In this document: one piece after another, positions 32,584 through 40,174 of the stretch | Position numbering within the stretch: position 1 is the first letter of the stretch | Layout of the letters: every line of letters starts with the position of its first letter | Assembly: GCA_963768975.1 (NCBI GenBank) | Contig: CAVYKB010000010.1 | Coordinates: 124,001-188,000, forward strand | DNA from: CADCTB01 sp963768975 | Lineage (GTDB): Bacteria > Actinomycetota > Acidimicrobiia > Acidimicrobiales > AC-14 | Direction of reading: 5' to 3' | Length of the DNA: 64,000 nt | Program-made: the position numbers and the translations under genes | Notes under the pieces: generated by a model | What the model was told of the DNA's origin: nothing | The model's database searches: none | The model's input: the letters and a program-made list of their open reading frames with translations, nothing else

Positions 32584-33977
32584 GAGCCCGGGCCCTCCTT
32601 CTGGCCGTCGGCCTGCTGCTCCCGGTGGAGTCCGCCGCCGCCCAGGCGCCGGCGCCGGCGCCAGCTCTGACCACCCTGCCGCTGGCCACGCCTCTGTTCA
32701 GCATGCGACGGGTGCCCGACCTGCTGTCGCGCCACGCGGCCGAGACCCACCTGCGCAACGACCTCGACCGGATCATGACCGACCCGGTCTACGGATCGGC
32801 CAGGGAGCGGTCCTGCCTCGTCGTCGGCGACCCCGGCGGAGGCCCCGTCCACTACTCGCGCCAGGCGACGCTGGGCCTGATCCCGGCGTCGACCATGAAA
32901 CTGCTGACCACCGCCGCCGCCCTGGACCAGTTCGGGCCCGACCGGCGCTTCACCACCGACGTGCGGGCCGGCGCTCCGCCGGCGGGCGACGGGACGGTCA
33001 ACGATCTCTACCTCGTCGGCGGCGGCGACCCGCTGCTCTCCACCGCCGAGTTCGCCTCCGACGGCGGCTACTTCGGCCAGCCCCGGCGGTTCACCTCCAT
33101 CGAGGCGCTGGCCGACAAGGTGGTCGCCGCCAACGTGCGCCGGGTGGGGCGCATTCTCGGCGACGAGAGCCGCTACGACAGCGAGCGGCTGGTTCCCAGC
33201 TGGAACCCCCGCTACATCGCCAACTTCGACATCAGCCCGCTGTCGGCGCTGGTCGTCAACAAGTCGTTCACCCAGGAGAACCCGCCGGCGCTGGCCACCT
33301 CGCCTCCGGCTCACGCCGCATCCGTGCTTGCCGCCCAGCTGCGGGCCCGGGGCGTGGCGGTGGGCGACACCGGTGCCGCGCGCACGCCGGCGGGCACCAC
33401 CCGGGTGGCGTCGATCGAGTCGGCGCCGCTCAGGGACATCGTCGCCGAAATACTCGAGAACAGCGACAACCTGGCCGCCGAGCTCCTGGTCAAGGAGATG
33501 GGCACCAAGCCCGGCGTCCCGGGCACCACGGCCGCCGGCCTGGCCGCCATCGACGAGCGGCTGGGGCGGCTGGCCGCCGTGAACCCGGAGGAGGTGGACG
33601 CCGTTGACGGCTCCGGCCTCGACCGCAGCGACAAGGTCAGCTGTGCGGTGCTCCAGCGGGTGGTCGCCACCGGCCCGCCCGGCCTGGCCGAGGGCCTGCC
33701 GATCGCCGGCCGCAACGGGACGCTGTTCCGGCGGTTCCTGAACACGCCGGCGGCCGGGAAGGTCCGGGCCAAGACCGGCTCCCTTGAAGGGGTCGTCGGC
33801 CTGAGCGGGGTGGCCACCGGGCAGAACGGCCGCATCGTCGCCTTCTCTCTCATCGCCAACGAGCTGCCCAGCACGTCGGCCGGCGTCGGCCTGCAGGACC
33901 GGGTGGTGAACGTGCTGGCCGCCTTCCCGCGGGCGCCGGCGGCGACGGAGCTCGCCCCGAAGCCGCCGGCTGGATGA
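32580..33977 (+). CDS. dacB: D-alanyl-D-alanine carboxypeptidase/endopeptidase (PBP4/DacB family)
   Basis: A 465-residue exported serine enzyme of peptidase family S13. A signal peptide (residues about 1-22) is followed by the SxxK motif at about 104-107 (PASTMKL), the SxN motif in ENSDNLAAE, and KTG in RAKTGSLEGVVG. Sequences such as YLVGGGDPLL are also typical. It trims or cross-link-cleaves peptidoglycan in the periplasm. The GTG start overlaps the ligase stop as GTGA. It is followed by an ATGA overlap with the LON-domain gene. Confidence 0.92.
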   Translation: MRARALLLAVGLLLPVESAAAQAPAPAPALTTLPLATPLFSMRRVPDLLSRHAAETHLRNDLDRIMTDPVYGSARERSCLVVGDPGGGPVHYSRQATLGLIPASTMKLLTTAAALDQFGPDRRFTTDVRAGAPPAGDGTVNDLYLVGGGDPLLSTAEFASDGGYFGQPRRFTSIEALADKVVAANVRRVGRILGDESRYDSERLVPSWNPRYIANFDISPLSALVVNKSFTQENPPALATSPPAHAASVLAAQLRARGVAVGDTGAARTPAGTTRVASIESAPLRDIVAEILENSDNLAAELLVKEMGTKPGVPGTTAAGLAAIDERLGRLAAVNPEEVDAVDGSGLDRSDKVSCAVLQRVVATGPPGLAEGLPIAGRNGTLFRRFLNTPAAGKVRAKTGSLEGVVGLSGVATGQNGRIVAFSLIANELPSTSAGVGLQDRVVNVLAAFPRAPAATELAPKPPAG

Positions 33978-34600
33978 CGGGCGCCATCGAGCTGCCGATG
34001 TTCCCGCTCGGCAGCGTGCTCCTCCCCTCGACGTTGATCTCCCTGCATGTCTTCGAGGACCGCTACCGGGCGCTGGTGCGCGATTGCATCGCCGGCGACC
34101 GTCGCCTCGGCGTGGTCCTGATCGAGCGGGGACGGGAGGTCGGTGGCGGTGACGTCCGCTTCGACGTCGGCACCCGGGCGGTCATCGCCGACGCCGTGGA
34201 GCTCGACGACGGCCGCTGGATCATGATCCTCGTGGGCGAGGAGCGGGTGCGCGTCCGGCGGTGGCTCCCCGACGATCCCTACCCGCAGGCCGAAGTGGTC
34301 CTGTGCGAGGACCCGCCGGCGGGACCGGAGGCCGTCGGCCGGCGCGACGACCTCGAGCGGGTGCTGGGACTGGTCACGGCGAGGAAGGCGGCGCTCGGGG
34401 AGGAAACCGGCGACACGACCGTCGAGGTGAGCGCGGACCCGGCCGTCGCCACGTGGCAGGCAGTCGGCATGGCGGCCCTCGGACCGCTCGACGCGCAGCG
34501 GGTCCTGTCGACCGACGGGGTCGCCGACCGGCTCGAGATGGTGGTCGCCCTCCTCGAGGAAGAGGCGTCCGTGCTTGCGCAGCGGTTGGCCGGGGGATAG
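33974..34600 (+). CDS. LON substrate-binding-domain protein
   Basis: A 208-residue protein that is essentially one LON N-terminal domain: ELPMFPLGSVLLPSTLISLHVFEDRYRAL. There is no AAA or protease domain, so it cannot degrade proteins by itself. It may bind misfolded substrates or peptides; many actinobacteria carry such stand-alone domains with unknown role. ATG 33974 overlaps the PBP4 stop by four bases. Confidence 0.8.
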   Translation: MTGAIELPMFPLGSVLLPSTLISLHVFEDRYRALVRDCIAGDRRLGVVLIERGREVGGGDVRFDVGTRAVIADAVELDDGRWIMILVGEERVRVRRWLPDDPYPQAEVVLCEDPPAGPEAVGRRDDLERVLGLVTARKAALGEETGDTTVEVSADPAVATWQAVGMAALGPLDAQRVLSTDGVADRLEMVVALLEEEASVLAQRLAGG

Positions 34601-34610
34601 GAAGCACAAC

Positions 34611-34952
34611 ATGGCCAGGCGGGAGGACAAGGCAAAAAAGGACAAGAGCCTGCCCGGTGAGGCGCAGGAGCTCTTTCAGCTCGTCGTCGGGTACGCCAAA
34701 CAGGAGACGCTCGACCCGGTCAAGAATCTCGGCCGTTTCCTCGGCTACGGGCTCGGCGGCGCCCTCCTCGGCAGCCTGGGCGCTGTGCTCCTGCTGCTCG
34801 GCGGGCTCCGCCTGCTGCAGACCGAGACCGGCGGGGCCTTCGACGGGAACCTGACGTTCGTCCCCTACGTGGTGGTGCTGGCCATCAGTGGGGCCATCGC
34901 CGCCGGCGCCATGAAGGCCCGGAGCCGGGGCCAGAGGAGGGACGCAAGATGA
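34611..34952 (+). CDS. Small membrane protein, holin-like (DUF1469-type)
   Basis: A 113-residue protein. A charged N-terminus (about 1-40) precedes two hydrophobic segments (about 47-68 and 83-102) and a basic tail. The layout resembles actinobacterial DUF1469/holin-superfamily III proteins, which are small membrane proteins of unknown role. ATG 34611 begins 10 nt after the LON gene stop. It overlaps the next gene by 4 nt (ATGA), so three small genes form one unit. Confidence 0.6.
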   Translation: MARREDKAKKDKSLPGEAQELFQLVVGYAKQETLDPVKNLGRFLGYGLGGALLGSLGAVLLLLGGLRLLQTETGGAFDGNLTFVPYVVVLAISGAIAAGAMKARSRGQRRDAR

Positions 34953-35167
34953 GTGTTCGCAGCACCAACGGGAAGATCACCCGTAGCGACATCGAAGCCA
35001 AGCTGCACGAGATGCGCGGCGATGTCGAGGAGTCGGCCGAGGCGGCCAAGACGCCGATCATGGCCATCGCCGGCGGGGTGGCCGTGGCGGTCGTGCTCCT
35101 GGCGTTCCTCCTGGGCAAGCGCCGGGGCCGGCGCAAGTCCACCGTCGTCGAGATCCGGCGGGTCTGA
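34949..35167 (+). CDS. Small single-pass membrane protein
   Basis: A 72-residue protein. The N-terminal half is acidic and helical (RSDIEAKLHEMRGDVEE), similar in flavour to DUF3618 proteins. One membrane segment lies at about 37-54 (IMAIAGGVAVAVVLLAFLL), followed by a very basic stretch GKRRGRRK. Start and stop overlap both neighbours (ATGA and TGATG). Function unknown. Confidence 0.55.
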   Translation: MSVRSTNGKITRSDIEAKLHEMRGDVEESAEAAKTPIMAIAGGVAVAVVLLAFLLGKRRGRRKSTVVEIRRV

Positions 35168-35373
35168 TGCTCAAGACGCTGGTGCGGCTGGGCTTCGCCC
35201 GCGGCATCGGCGGGTCCCGGGCGTGGCTGACCATAGGCGTGCTCGCCGGCGGCCTGCGCATGCTCAAGAAGATGGCCAAGCGGGAGGCCGACGTTGTCTA
35301 CCTGGAGGAGCTCCACCCCGGCCAGTCGGTGGTCATCCGACATTTCCCCCGGCGCGAGAATCCCCCGAAGTGA
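35167..35373 (+). CDS. Small protein of unknown function
   Basis: A 68-residue protein, basic, with a weakly hydrophobic stretch (about 20-31, AWLTIGVLAGGL). I do not recognise it. It starts inside the stop of the previous gene (TGATG), and TrmI begins 20 nt later. Its consistent coupling with the two preceding genes suggests that it is translated with them. Confidence 0.5.
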   Translation: MLKTLVRLGFARGIGGSRAWLTIGVLAGGLRMLKKMAKREADVVYLEELHPGQSVVIRHFPRRENPPK

Positions 35374-35393
35374 AGTAGGGCCATGATGGGTCG

Positions 35394-36176
35394 GTGGACC
35401 CGACCTTTCACGCCGGCGACAGAGTTCTGCTGATCGACGCCAAGAGCCGGCGCTACCTGGTCACCCTGCGCGAAGGCGGTCAGTTCCACACCCACGCCGG
35501 CGTCACCCCGCACGACTCGATCATCGGATCGCCCGACGGATCCACCATCCGCTCGCCGACCGGCACCAAGTACCTGGCCCTGCGCCCGACCCTGGCAGAC
35601 TTCGTGCTCTCCATGCCCCGGGGCGCCCAGGTCATCTACCCGAAGGACCTGGGGCCGCTGCTGATCATGGCCGACGTCTTCCCAGGCGCCAAGGTGCTCG
35701 AGGCCGGCGTGGGCTCGGGCGCCCTGTCCATGACCCTGCTGCGGGCCGGCGCCGACGTGGTGGGTTACGAGCTGCGGGAGGACTTCGCGACCAAGGCCAA
35801 GGCCAACGTCGACTCGTTCCTCGGGGAGGGCCAGCCCTACCGGGTCGAGTTGCGCGACGTGTACGAGGGGATCGACGAGACCGGCCTCGACCGCATCCTG
35901 CTCGACCTGCCCGAGCCGTGGCGGGTGGTCAAGCACGCGACCGGCGCCCTGCGGCCCGGCGGCATCCTGGTCTCCTACCTGCCGTCGATCGTCCAGGTCT
36001 CCCAGCTGCGCGATGCGCTCGACGCCGGCGGCTTCGTGCTGGCGGAGACCGTCGAGGTGCTCCAGCGGGGCTGGCACGTGGAGGGCCTGGCCGTGCGGCC
36101 CGACCATCGCATGGTCGCCCACACCGGGTTCCTGACATCGGCCCGCCGGCCGGCGGAGCCGCCGCCCTGGGAATGA
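35394..36176 (+). CDS. trmI: tRNA (adenine-58-N1) methyltransferase TrmI
   Basis: A 260-residue enzyme. The N-terminal small domain has GGQFHTHAGVTPHDSIIG; the SAM pocket is VLEAGVGSGALSMTLLRAG, and the catalytic region is DRILLDLPEPWRVV. It adds the N1-methyl group to A58 of tRNA, stabilising the T-loop. In actinobacteria trmI is a frequent neighbour of mpa and dop (Rv2118c region in M. tuberculosis), and this placement is kept here. The start is GTG 35394. It overlaps the MarP-like protease (ATGA). Confidence 0.93.
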   Translation: MDPTFHAGDRVLLIDAKSRRYLVTLREGGQFHTHAGVTPHDSIIGSPDGSTIRSPTGTKYLALRPTLADFVLSMPRGAQVIYPKDLGPLLIMADVFPGAKVLEAGVGSGALSMTLLRAGADVVGYELREDFATKAKANVDSFLGEGQPYRVELRDVYEGIDETGLDRILLDLPEPWRVVKHATGALRPGGILVSYLPSIVQVSQLRDALDAGGFVLAETVEVLQRGWHVEGLAVRPDHRMVAHTGFLTSARRPAEPPPWE

Positions 36177-37348
36177 ACGTCCTGGACCTGGTCATCGCGG
36201 TCCTCGTGATCACATCGGTTGGCGGGGGATGGCGGCTGGGCCTGCTGACGGGGGCCACGTCCTGGGTGCTGCTGATGCAGGCTCTGGCGCTGGCCACGCT
36301 GCTGCTGCCGGCGGTGGCGACGACGCTGGGCGGGGAGGATCCGGGCCTCCGGCTGCTCGTGGGGGCCCTGCTCTTCGTGGGCGCCGGCATCGCCGGCCAG
36401 CGGGTGGGCATCCTCCTGGGTGCCCAGTTCAAGCGCTCGCTTCTGCCCCTGGACGGGCCGGCCCGTCACCGGGACAAGGTGGCCGGCGCCGTGGCCGGCC
36501 CGTTGGCGGTGGTCGTCGGTCTCTGGCTGTTGGTGCTGCCGCCGCTGGGCGAGGTGGCGGGCTCGCTCTCGGGGCTCACTCGCCATTCCGCCCTGGCCCG
36601 GGCCATCGACGCCGCGCTGCCCGAGCCGCCGGAGACCTCGCAGGCACTGCGTCGATTGGCCGGGCCCGCGGGCGCGCCTCATGTCTTCGACGGCCTGGTC
36701 CCGGCGCTCGACACCGGCCCGCCTCCGGCCGAGTCGGGCCTGGCCGCCGACGTCGTGGCCCGCGTAGCGGCCAGCACGGTGAGGGTGGAGGGTGTCGCCT
36801 GCCGTTTCGAGCGCGACGGGAGCGGCTTCGCCGTCGCCCCCGACCTCATCGTGACCAATGCCCACGTGGTCGCCGGCCAGCAGCGGACGACGGTGGTCCG
36901 CCCCGACGGCCGGCGCTTGCGGGCCCAGGTGACCGTCTTCGACCCCGCCCGTGACCTGGCGCTGCTGGCTGTGCCCGGCTTGGGCCAGGTGCCCCTGCCG
37001 GTCGCCAACGCCAAGGTGGGCACGACGGCGGCCGTCTTCGGCCACCCCGAGGGGCAGGTGCAGCTGGAGGTCTCGCCGGCGGGCATCCGCCAGCAGGTCA
37101 ACGCCGTGGGCACCGACCTCTACGACCTCGGGCTTACCCGGCGGTCGGTGCTCGTGCTGGCTGCCGAGCTGGCGCCCGGCGATTCCGGAGCCGCCCTGGT
37201 CGATGCCGGCGGCCAGGTCGTCGGGGTCGCCTTCGCCATTTCGCCCGACAGCTCCGACACCGCCTACGCCCTCGCCGCCTCGGAGCTTCGCACGGTGCTG
37301 GAGGCCGAGCGCCTGATGCCGGCACCGACCGGTCCCTGTTTGGCGTGA
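36173..37348 (+). CDS. marP: MarP-like periplasmic serine protease
   Basis: A 391-residue protein. The N-terminal CvpA-like part has four hydrophobic helices (about 1-130); the C-terminal trypsin-like domain carries the triad His about 231 (NAHVV), Asp about 261 (ARDLALL) and Ser about 338 (PGDSGAAL). Cys about 210 and Cys about 389 are placed like the disulfide of mycobacterial MarP (Rv3671c), which protects acid tolerance. This is strong similarity in layout. It lies between trmI and msrB; a redox-linked disulfide and a methionine sulfoxide reductase as neighbours may be related. Confidence 0.88.
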   Translation: MNVLDLVIAVLVITSVGGGWRLGLLTGATSWVLLMQALALATLLLPAVATTLGGEDPGLRLLVGALLFVGAGIAGQRVGILLGAQFKRSLLPLDGPARHRDKVAGAVAGPLAVVVGLWLLVLPPLGEVAGSLSGLTRHSALARAIDAALPEPPETSQALRRLAGPAGAPHVFDGLVPALDTGPPPAESGLAADVVARVAASTVRVEGVACRFERDGSGFAVAPDLIVTNAHVVAGQQRTTVVRPDGRRLRAQVTVFDPARDLALLAVPGLGQVPLPVANAKVGTTAAVFGHPEGQVQLEVSPAGIRQQVNAVGTDLYDLGLTRRSVLVLAAELAPGDSGAALVDAGGQVVGVAFAISPDSSDTAYALAASELRTVLEAERLMPAPTGPCLA

Positions 37349-37369
37349 GCGCGGTTTAGCCTGGACGCT

Positions 37370-37765
37370 ATGGCCGACGTGGTGAAGACCGACGAGGAGT
37401 GGCGGGAGCAGCTCAGCCCGGAGCAGTACGAGATTCTCCGGCGGAAGGGCACCGAGCGGGCGGGCACAGGCAAGTACGCCTACTCCAAGGACGACGGCAT
37501 GTACCACTGCGCAGGCTGCGGGGCGGAGCTGTTCAGCTCGGACGCCAAGTTCGAGTCCGGCACCGGCTGGCCGAGCTTCACCGAGCCGGCGCTGGCCGAA
37601 GCCGTCGAGCTGCACGAGGACCGCAAGTTCGGCATGCGCCGCACGGAGGTCACCTGCCGGGCCTGCGGCGGCCACCTGGGCCACGTCTTCCCCGACGGCC
37701 CCGGGCCAAAGGGCGAGCGCTACTGCATCAACAGCGCAGCCCTCGAGCTGGATCCGAACACGTAA
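37370..37765 (+). CDS. msrB: Peptide-methionine (R)-S-oxide reductase MsrB
   Basis: A 131-residue enzyme. It starts DEEWREQLSPEQYEILRRKG, has the zinc cysteine pairs CAGCGAELF and CRACGGHLGHV, and the catalytic cysteine in RYCINSAAL. It repairs the R-form of oxidised methionine. TAGCCT (37357-37362) sits 7 nt before the ATG, so it has its own leaderless promoter rather than only reading through from MarP. Confidence 0.95.
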   Translation: MADVVKTDEEWREQLSPEQYEILRRKGTERAGTGKYAYSKDDGMYHCAGCGAELFSSDAKFESGTGWPSFTEPALAEAVELHEDRKFGMRRTEVTCRACGGHLGHVFPDGPGPKGERYCINSAALELDPNT

Positions 37766-37788
37766 GAATCGCCGCCGACCGCTCGTCA

Positions 37789-37892
37789 GCCGCCGGAGGC
37801 GGCTCCCGACCGGTTGGCGGCAAAGAGGCTTTTCAGTGCGAGCGGCGCCGGCTCCGCCGGCGTCGTGAGCGCGATTGCCTCGCGATGGGCGA
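37789..37892. repeat. Dispersed intergenic repeat, copy A1
   Basis: About 104 bp between the convergent MsrB and ferredoxin genes. It contains GCCGCC-GGA-GGCGGC, a middle block TTTTCAGTGCGAG, CGCCGGC-TCC-GCCGGCG and then GCGATTGCCTCGC. The same order of blocks occurs inverted at 50748-50861 and, shorter, at 60457-60530. The first and third blocks are palindromes, so the RNA would form two or three hairpins. Confidence 0.85.
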
Positions 37893-37894
37893 AA

Positions 37895-38137
37895 CTAATC
37901 GACCTCGATGAAGATGCACTCACCCGGGCACTCTTCGGCCGACTCGATGGTGCCGTCTTCCTGGCCGGCGGGCACCACGGCGAGGCCCTCAACGCCACCG
38001 GGGTCGCTGAAGACCTTGCTGCCCTCCCTGACGTAGGCCAAGCCGTCGTCGAGGAGCGTGAAGACGTCGGGAGCGATCTCCTCGCAGAGACCATCGCCGG
38101 TGCAGAGATCCTGGTCGATCCAGACCTTCATCGCCAT
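37895..38137 (-). CDS. Small ferredoxin (3Fe-4S/4Fe-4S type)
   Basis: An 80-residue protein. Cysteines lie at DLCTGDGLCEEIAPD and at ECPGEC, spaced like the small actinobacterial ferredoxins that serve cytochromes P450 and other oxidases (first group CxxxxxC, last group CP). It is an electron carrier of the cytoplasm. No P450 is in the window, so its partner is unknown. A near-ideal -10 TAGAAT lies upstream (38169-38164). A second ATG at 38131 is an alternative start. Confidence 0.8.
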   Translation of the reverse strand: MAMKVWIDQDLCTGDGLCEEIAPDVFTLLDDGLAYVREGSKVFSDPGGVEGLAVVPAGQEDGTIESAEECPGECIFIEVD

Positions 38138-38163
38138 GGCAAGCCACTGTCCCTTCGTGTGGA

Positions 38164-38199
38164 ATTCTACGCTCGAAAAACTGGACCCCTCTGAGGGGT
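38164..38199. promoter_or_regulatory. Ferredoxin -10 box and a 15-bp palindrome
   Basis: The minus-strand -10 TAGAAT (38169-38164) lies 27 nt before the ferredoxin ATG. ACCCCTCTGAGGGGT at 38185-38199 is a perfect palindrome with a 3-base centre. It lies where the -35 of this promoter would be and between two divergent genes (ferredoxin and mpa), so it may be an operator for either. A second small hairpin, CCCGG/CCGGG, follows at about 38215-38230. Confidence 0.55.
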
Positions 38200-38310
38200 G
38201 ACACGTTCAATTTACCCGGAAATCGCCGGGAAAACCAATCACGTCGGGGTACCGTGCTTCCGAAGAGGCCCGGTGTACGGTGGTTTTCAGTCGAGGGCCG
38301 ACCCGAGGAG

Positions 38311-40083
38311 GTGATCCCGACGTCCAGTTCCGAGTACGAACGTCGGCTGTCAGCCTACGAGCAGCAGGTCGAGGGCCTGCTGGAACAGGTCAAGGAGTTG
38401 GAGCAGGTCGTCGTCGACCTCCGCCGCAAGCTCCAGGACGCCCCCAAGCGGGTCCGCACCCTCGAGGAGCGCCTGCTGGAGACCAAAGGCCAGCTCGCCC
38501 AGGCCACCTCCCAGAACGAGAAGCTGAGCTACACCCTGCGGGAGGCCCGCGACCACATCGCCGAGCTCCGCCGTGAGGTTGAGAAGCTCACGCAGCCGCC
38601 GTCGGCCTACGGCACCCTGCTGTCCCGCAACGACGACGGCACCGTCGACGTGTTCTCCGGCGGCCGCAAGATGCGGGTCGCCCTGCACCCCGAGCTGGAG
38701 GACATCGAGCTGGAGCGGGGCCAGGAAGTTGTGCTCAACGAGTCGCTGAACGTCGTGCTGGCCCGCGCCGCCGAGCTCTCCGGCGAGGTCACCACCCTCA
38801 AGGAGCTGCTCGAGGACGGCCGGCGGGCCATCGTGGTCGGCCGGGCCGACGAGGAGCGCGTGGTGGAGTTGGCCCAGTCGCTCATGGGCGAGAAGCTGCG
38901 GGCCGGCGACAGCATCCTCATGGATTCCCGCACCGGGCTGCTGCTGGAGCGCCTGCCCCGCCCCGAGGTCGAGGAGCTCATCCTGGAGGAGGTGCCCGAC
39001 GTCTCCTACGAGGACGTGGGCGGCCTGGACAACCAGATCGAGCAGATCACCGATGCGGTCGAGCTGCCCTTCCTGCACCGCGACCTGTTCGTGGAGCACA
39101 AGCTGCCGGCGCCCAAGGGCATCCTGCTCTACGGCCCCCCGGGCTGCGGCAAGACCCTCATCGCCAAGGCGGTGGCCAACTCCCTGGCCCAGAAGGTCAG
39201 CGAGGTCACCGGCAACAAGGCGGCCCGCAGCTACTTCCTGAACATCAAAGGCCCGGAGCTGCTCAACAAGTACGTGGGCGAGACCGAGCGCCAGATCCGA
39301 CTGGTCTTCCAGCGGGCCCGGGAGAAGGCGGAGGAGGGCGTGCCCGTCATCGTCTTCTTCGATGAGATGGACTCGCTGTTCCGCACCCGGGGCACCGGTA
39401 TCTCCTCCGACATGGAGGCGACGATCGTCCCGCAGCTGCTGGCCGAGATCGACGGCGTGGAGACGCTTCGCAACGTCATCGTCATCGGCGCCTCCAACCG
39501 GGAGGACCTCATCGACCCGGCCATCTTGCGCCCCGGCCGGCTGGACGTGAAGATCAAGATCGAGCGGCCGAACGAGACCGCCGCCGCCCAGATCTTCAGC
39601 CGATACCTCACGGCCGACCTGCCGCTGGACGAGGGCGAGGTGGCCAGCCTGGGCGGTGGTGACCGTGAGAAGGCCGTGAAGGTCATGATCGAGCGGACGG
39701 TCACCGAGATGTACAAGGACGACGACGACAACCGGTTCCTCGAGGTCACCTACCAGAACGGCGACAAGGAGATCCTGTACTACAAGGACTTCTCCTCGGG
39801 GGCCATGATCGAGAACATCGTGCGCCGGGCCAAGAAGCTGGCCATCAAGCGGGTCATCGCCGGCGAGAGCCGGGGCATTCGCACCTCCGACCTGCTCGAA
39901 TCCATCAAGCAGGAGTACAAGGAGCACGAGGACCTCCCCAACACCACCAACCCCGACGACTGGGCCAAGATCTCGGGCAAGAAGGGCGAGCGGATCGTCT
40001 ATGTGCGCACCCTGATGTCCAAGGGCAAGGAGGCCACCGGTGGTCGGGCCATCGAGCGTGTCGGCACCGGCCAGTACCTCTGA
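38311..40083 (+). CDS. mpa: Proteasome-associated AAA+ ATPase Mpa/ARC
   Basis: A 590-residue protein. The N-terminal coiled coil (about 10-95) captures Pup; then an OB region (YGTLLSRNDDGTVDVFSGGRK), and the AAA domain with Walker A GPPGCGKTL, Walker B VIVFFDEMDS, and ILRPGRLDVKIKIERP. The C-terminus GTGQYL is the proteasome-docking motif. It unfolds pupylated proteins and feeds them to PrcAB. The GTG 38311 lies within a perfect 11-nt Shine-Dalgarno (AGGAGGTGATC, 38306-38316), so the true start is uncertain: an in-frame ACG at 38320 has better spacing. A B-type repeat begins just after the stop. Confidence 0.95.
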   Translation: MIPTSSSEYERRLSAYEQQVEGLLEQVKELEQVVVDLRRKLQDAPKRVRTLEERLLETKGQLAQATSQNEKLSYTLREARDHIAELRREVEKLTQPPSAYGTLLSRNDDGTVDVFSGGRKMRVALHPELEDIELERGQEVVLNESLNVVLARAAELSGEVTTLKELLEDGRRAIVVGRADEERVVELAQSLMGEKLRAGDSILMDSRTGLLLERLPRPEVEELILEEVPDVSYEDVGGLDNQIEQITDAVELPFLHRDLFVEHKLPAPKGILLYGPPGCGKTLIAKAVANSLAQKVSEVTGNKAARSYFLNIKGPELLNKYVGETERQIRLVFQRAREKAEEGVPVIVFFDEMDSLFRTRGTGISSDMEATIVPQLLAEIDGVETLRNVIVIGASNREDLIDPAILRPGRLDVKIKIERPNETAAAQIFSRYLTADLPLDEGEVASLGGGDREKAVKVMIERTVTEMYKDDDDNRFLEVTYQNGDKEILYYKDFSSGAMIENIVRRAKKLAIKRVIAGESRGIRTSDLLESIKQEYKEHEDLPNTTNPDDWAKISGKKGERIVYVRTLMSKGKEATGGRAIERVGTGQYL

Positions 40084-40112
40084 TCGCCTCGCAACCGAAG
40101 GTTGCTCGGCGA
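40084..40112. repeat. Dispersed hairpin repeat, copy B2
   Basis: Directly after the mpa stop. Outer arms TCGCC/GGCGA and inner arms GCAACC/GGTTGC enclose loop GAA. The same element occurs at 29545-29573 and 60548-60577. Its flank CTTGATCGTGC also matches the inverse of the 60.5-kb copy. It may act as a 3' stem-loop. Confidence 0.8.
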
Positions 40113-40174
40113 GCTTGATCGTGCGGGCCGGATTCCGCAGGGGTACCGCCCCCGCGAGGGGTAGGGTCCCGCGA

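Noticed and set aside
37814..38194. Protein-coding reading of the A repeat
   Set aside because: The encoded peptides of the two copies are similar only because the DNA is; neither frame has family similarity, and the third copy breaks it.
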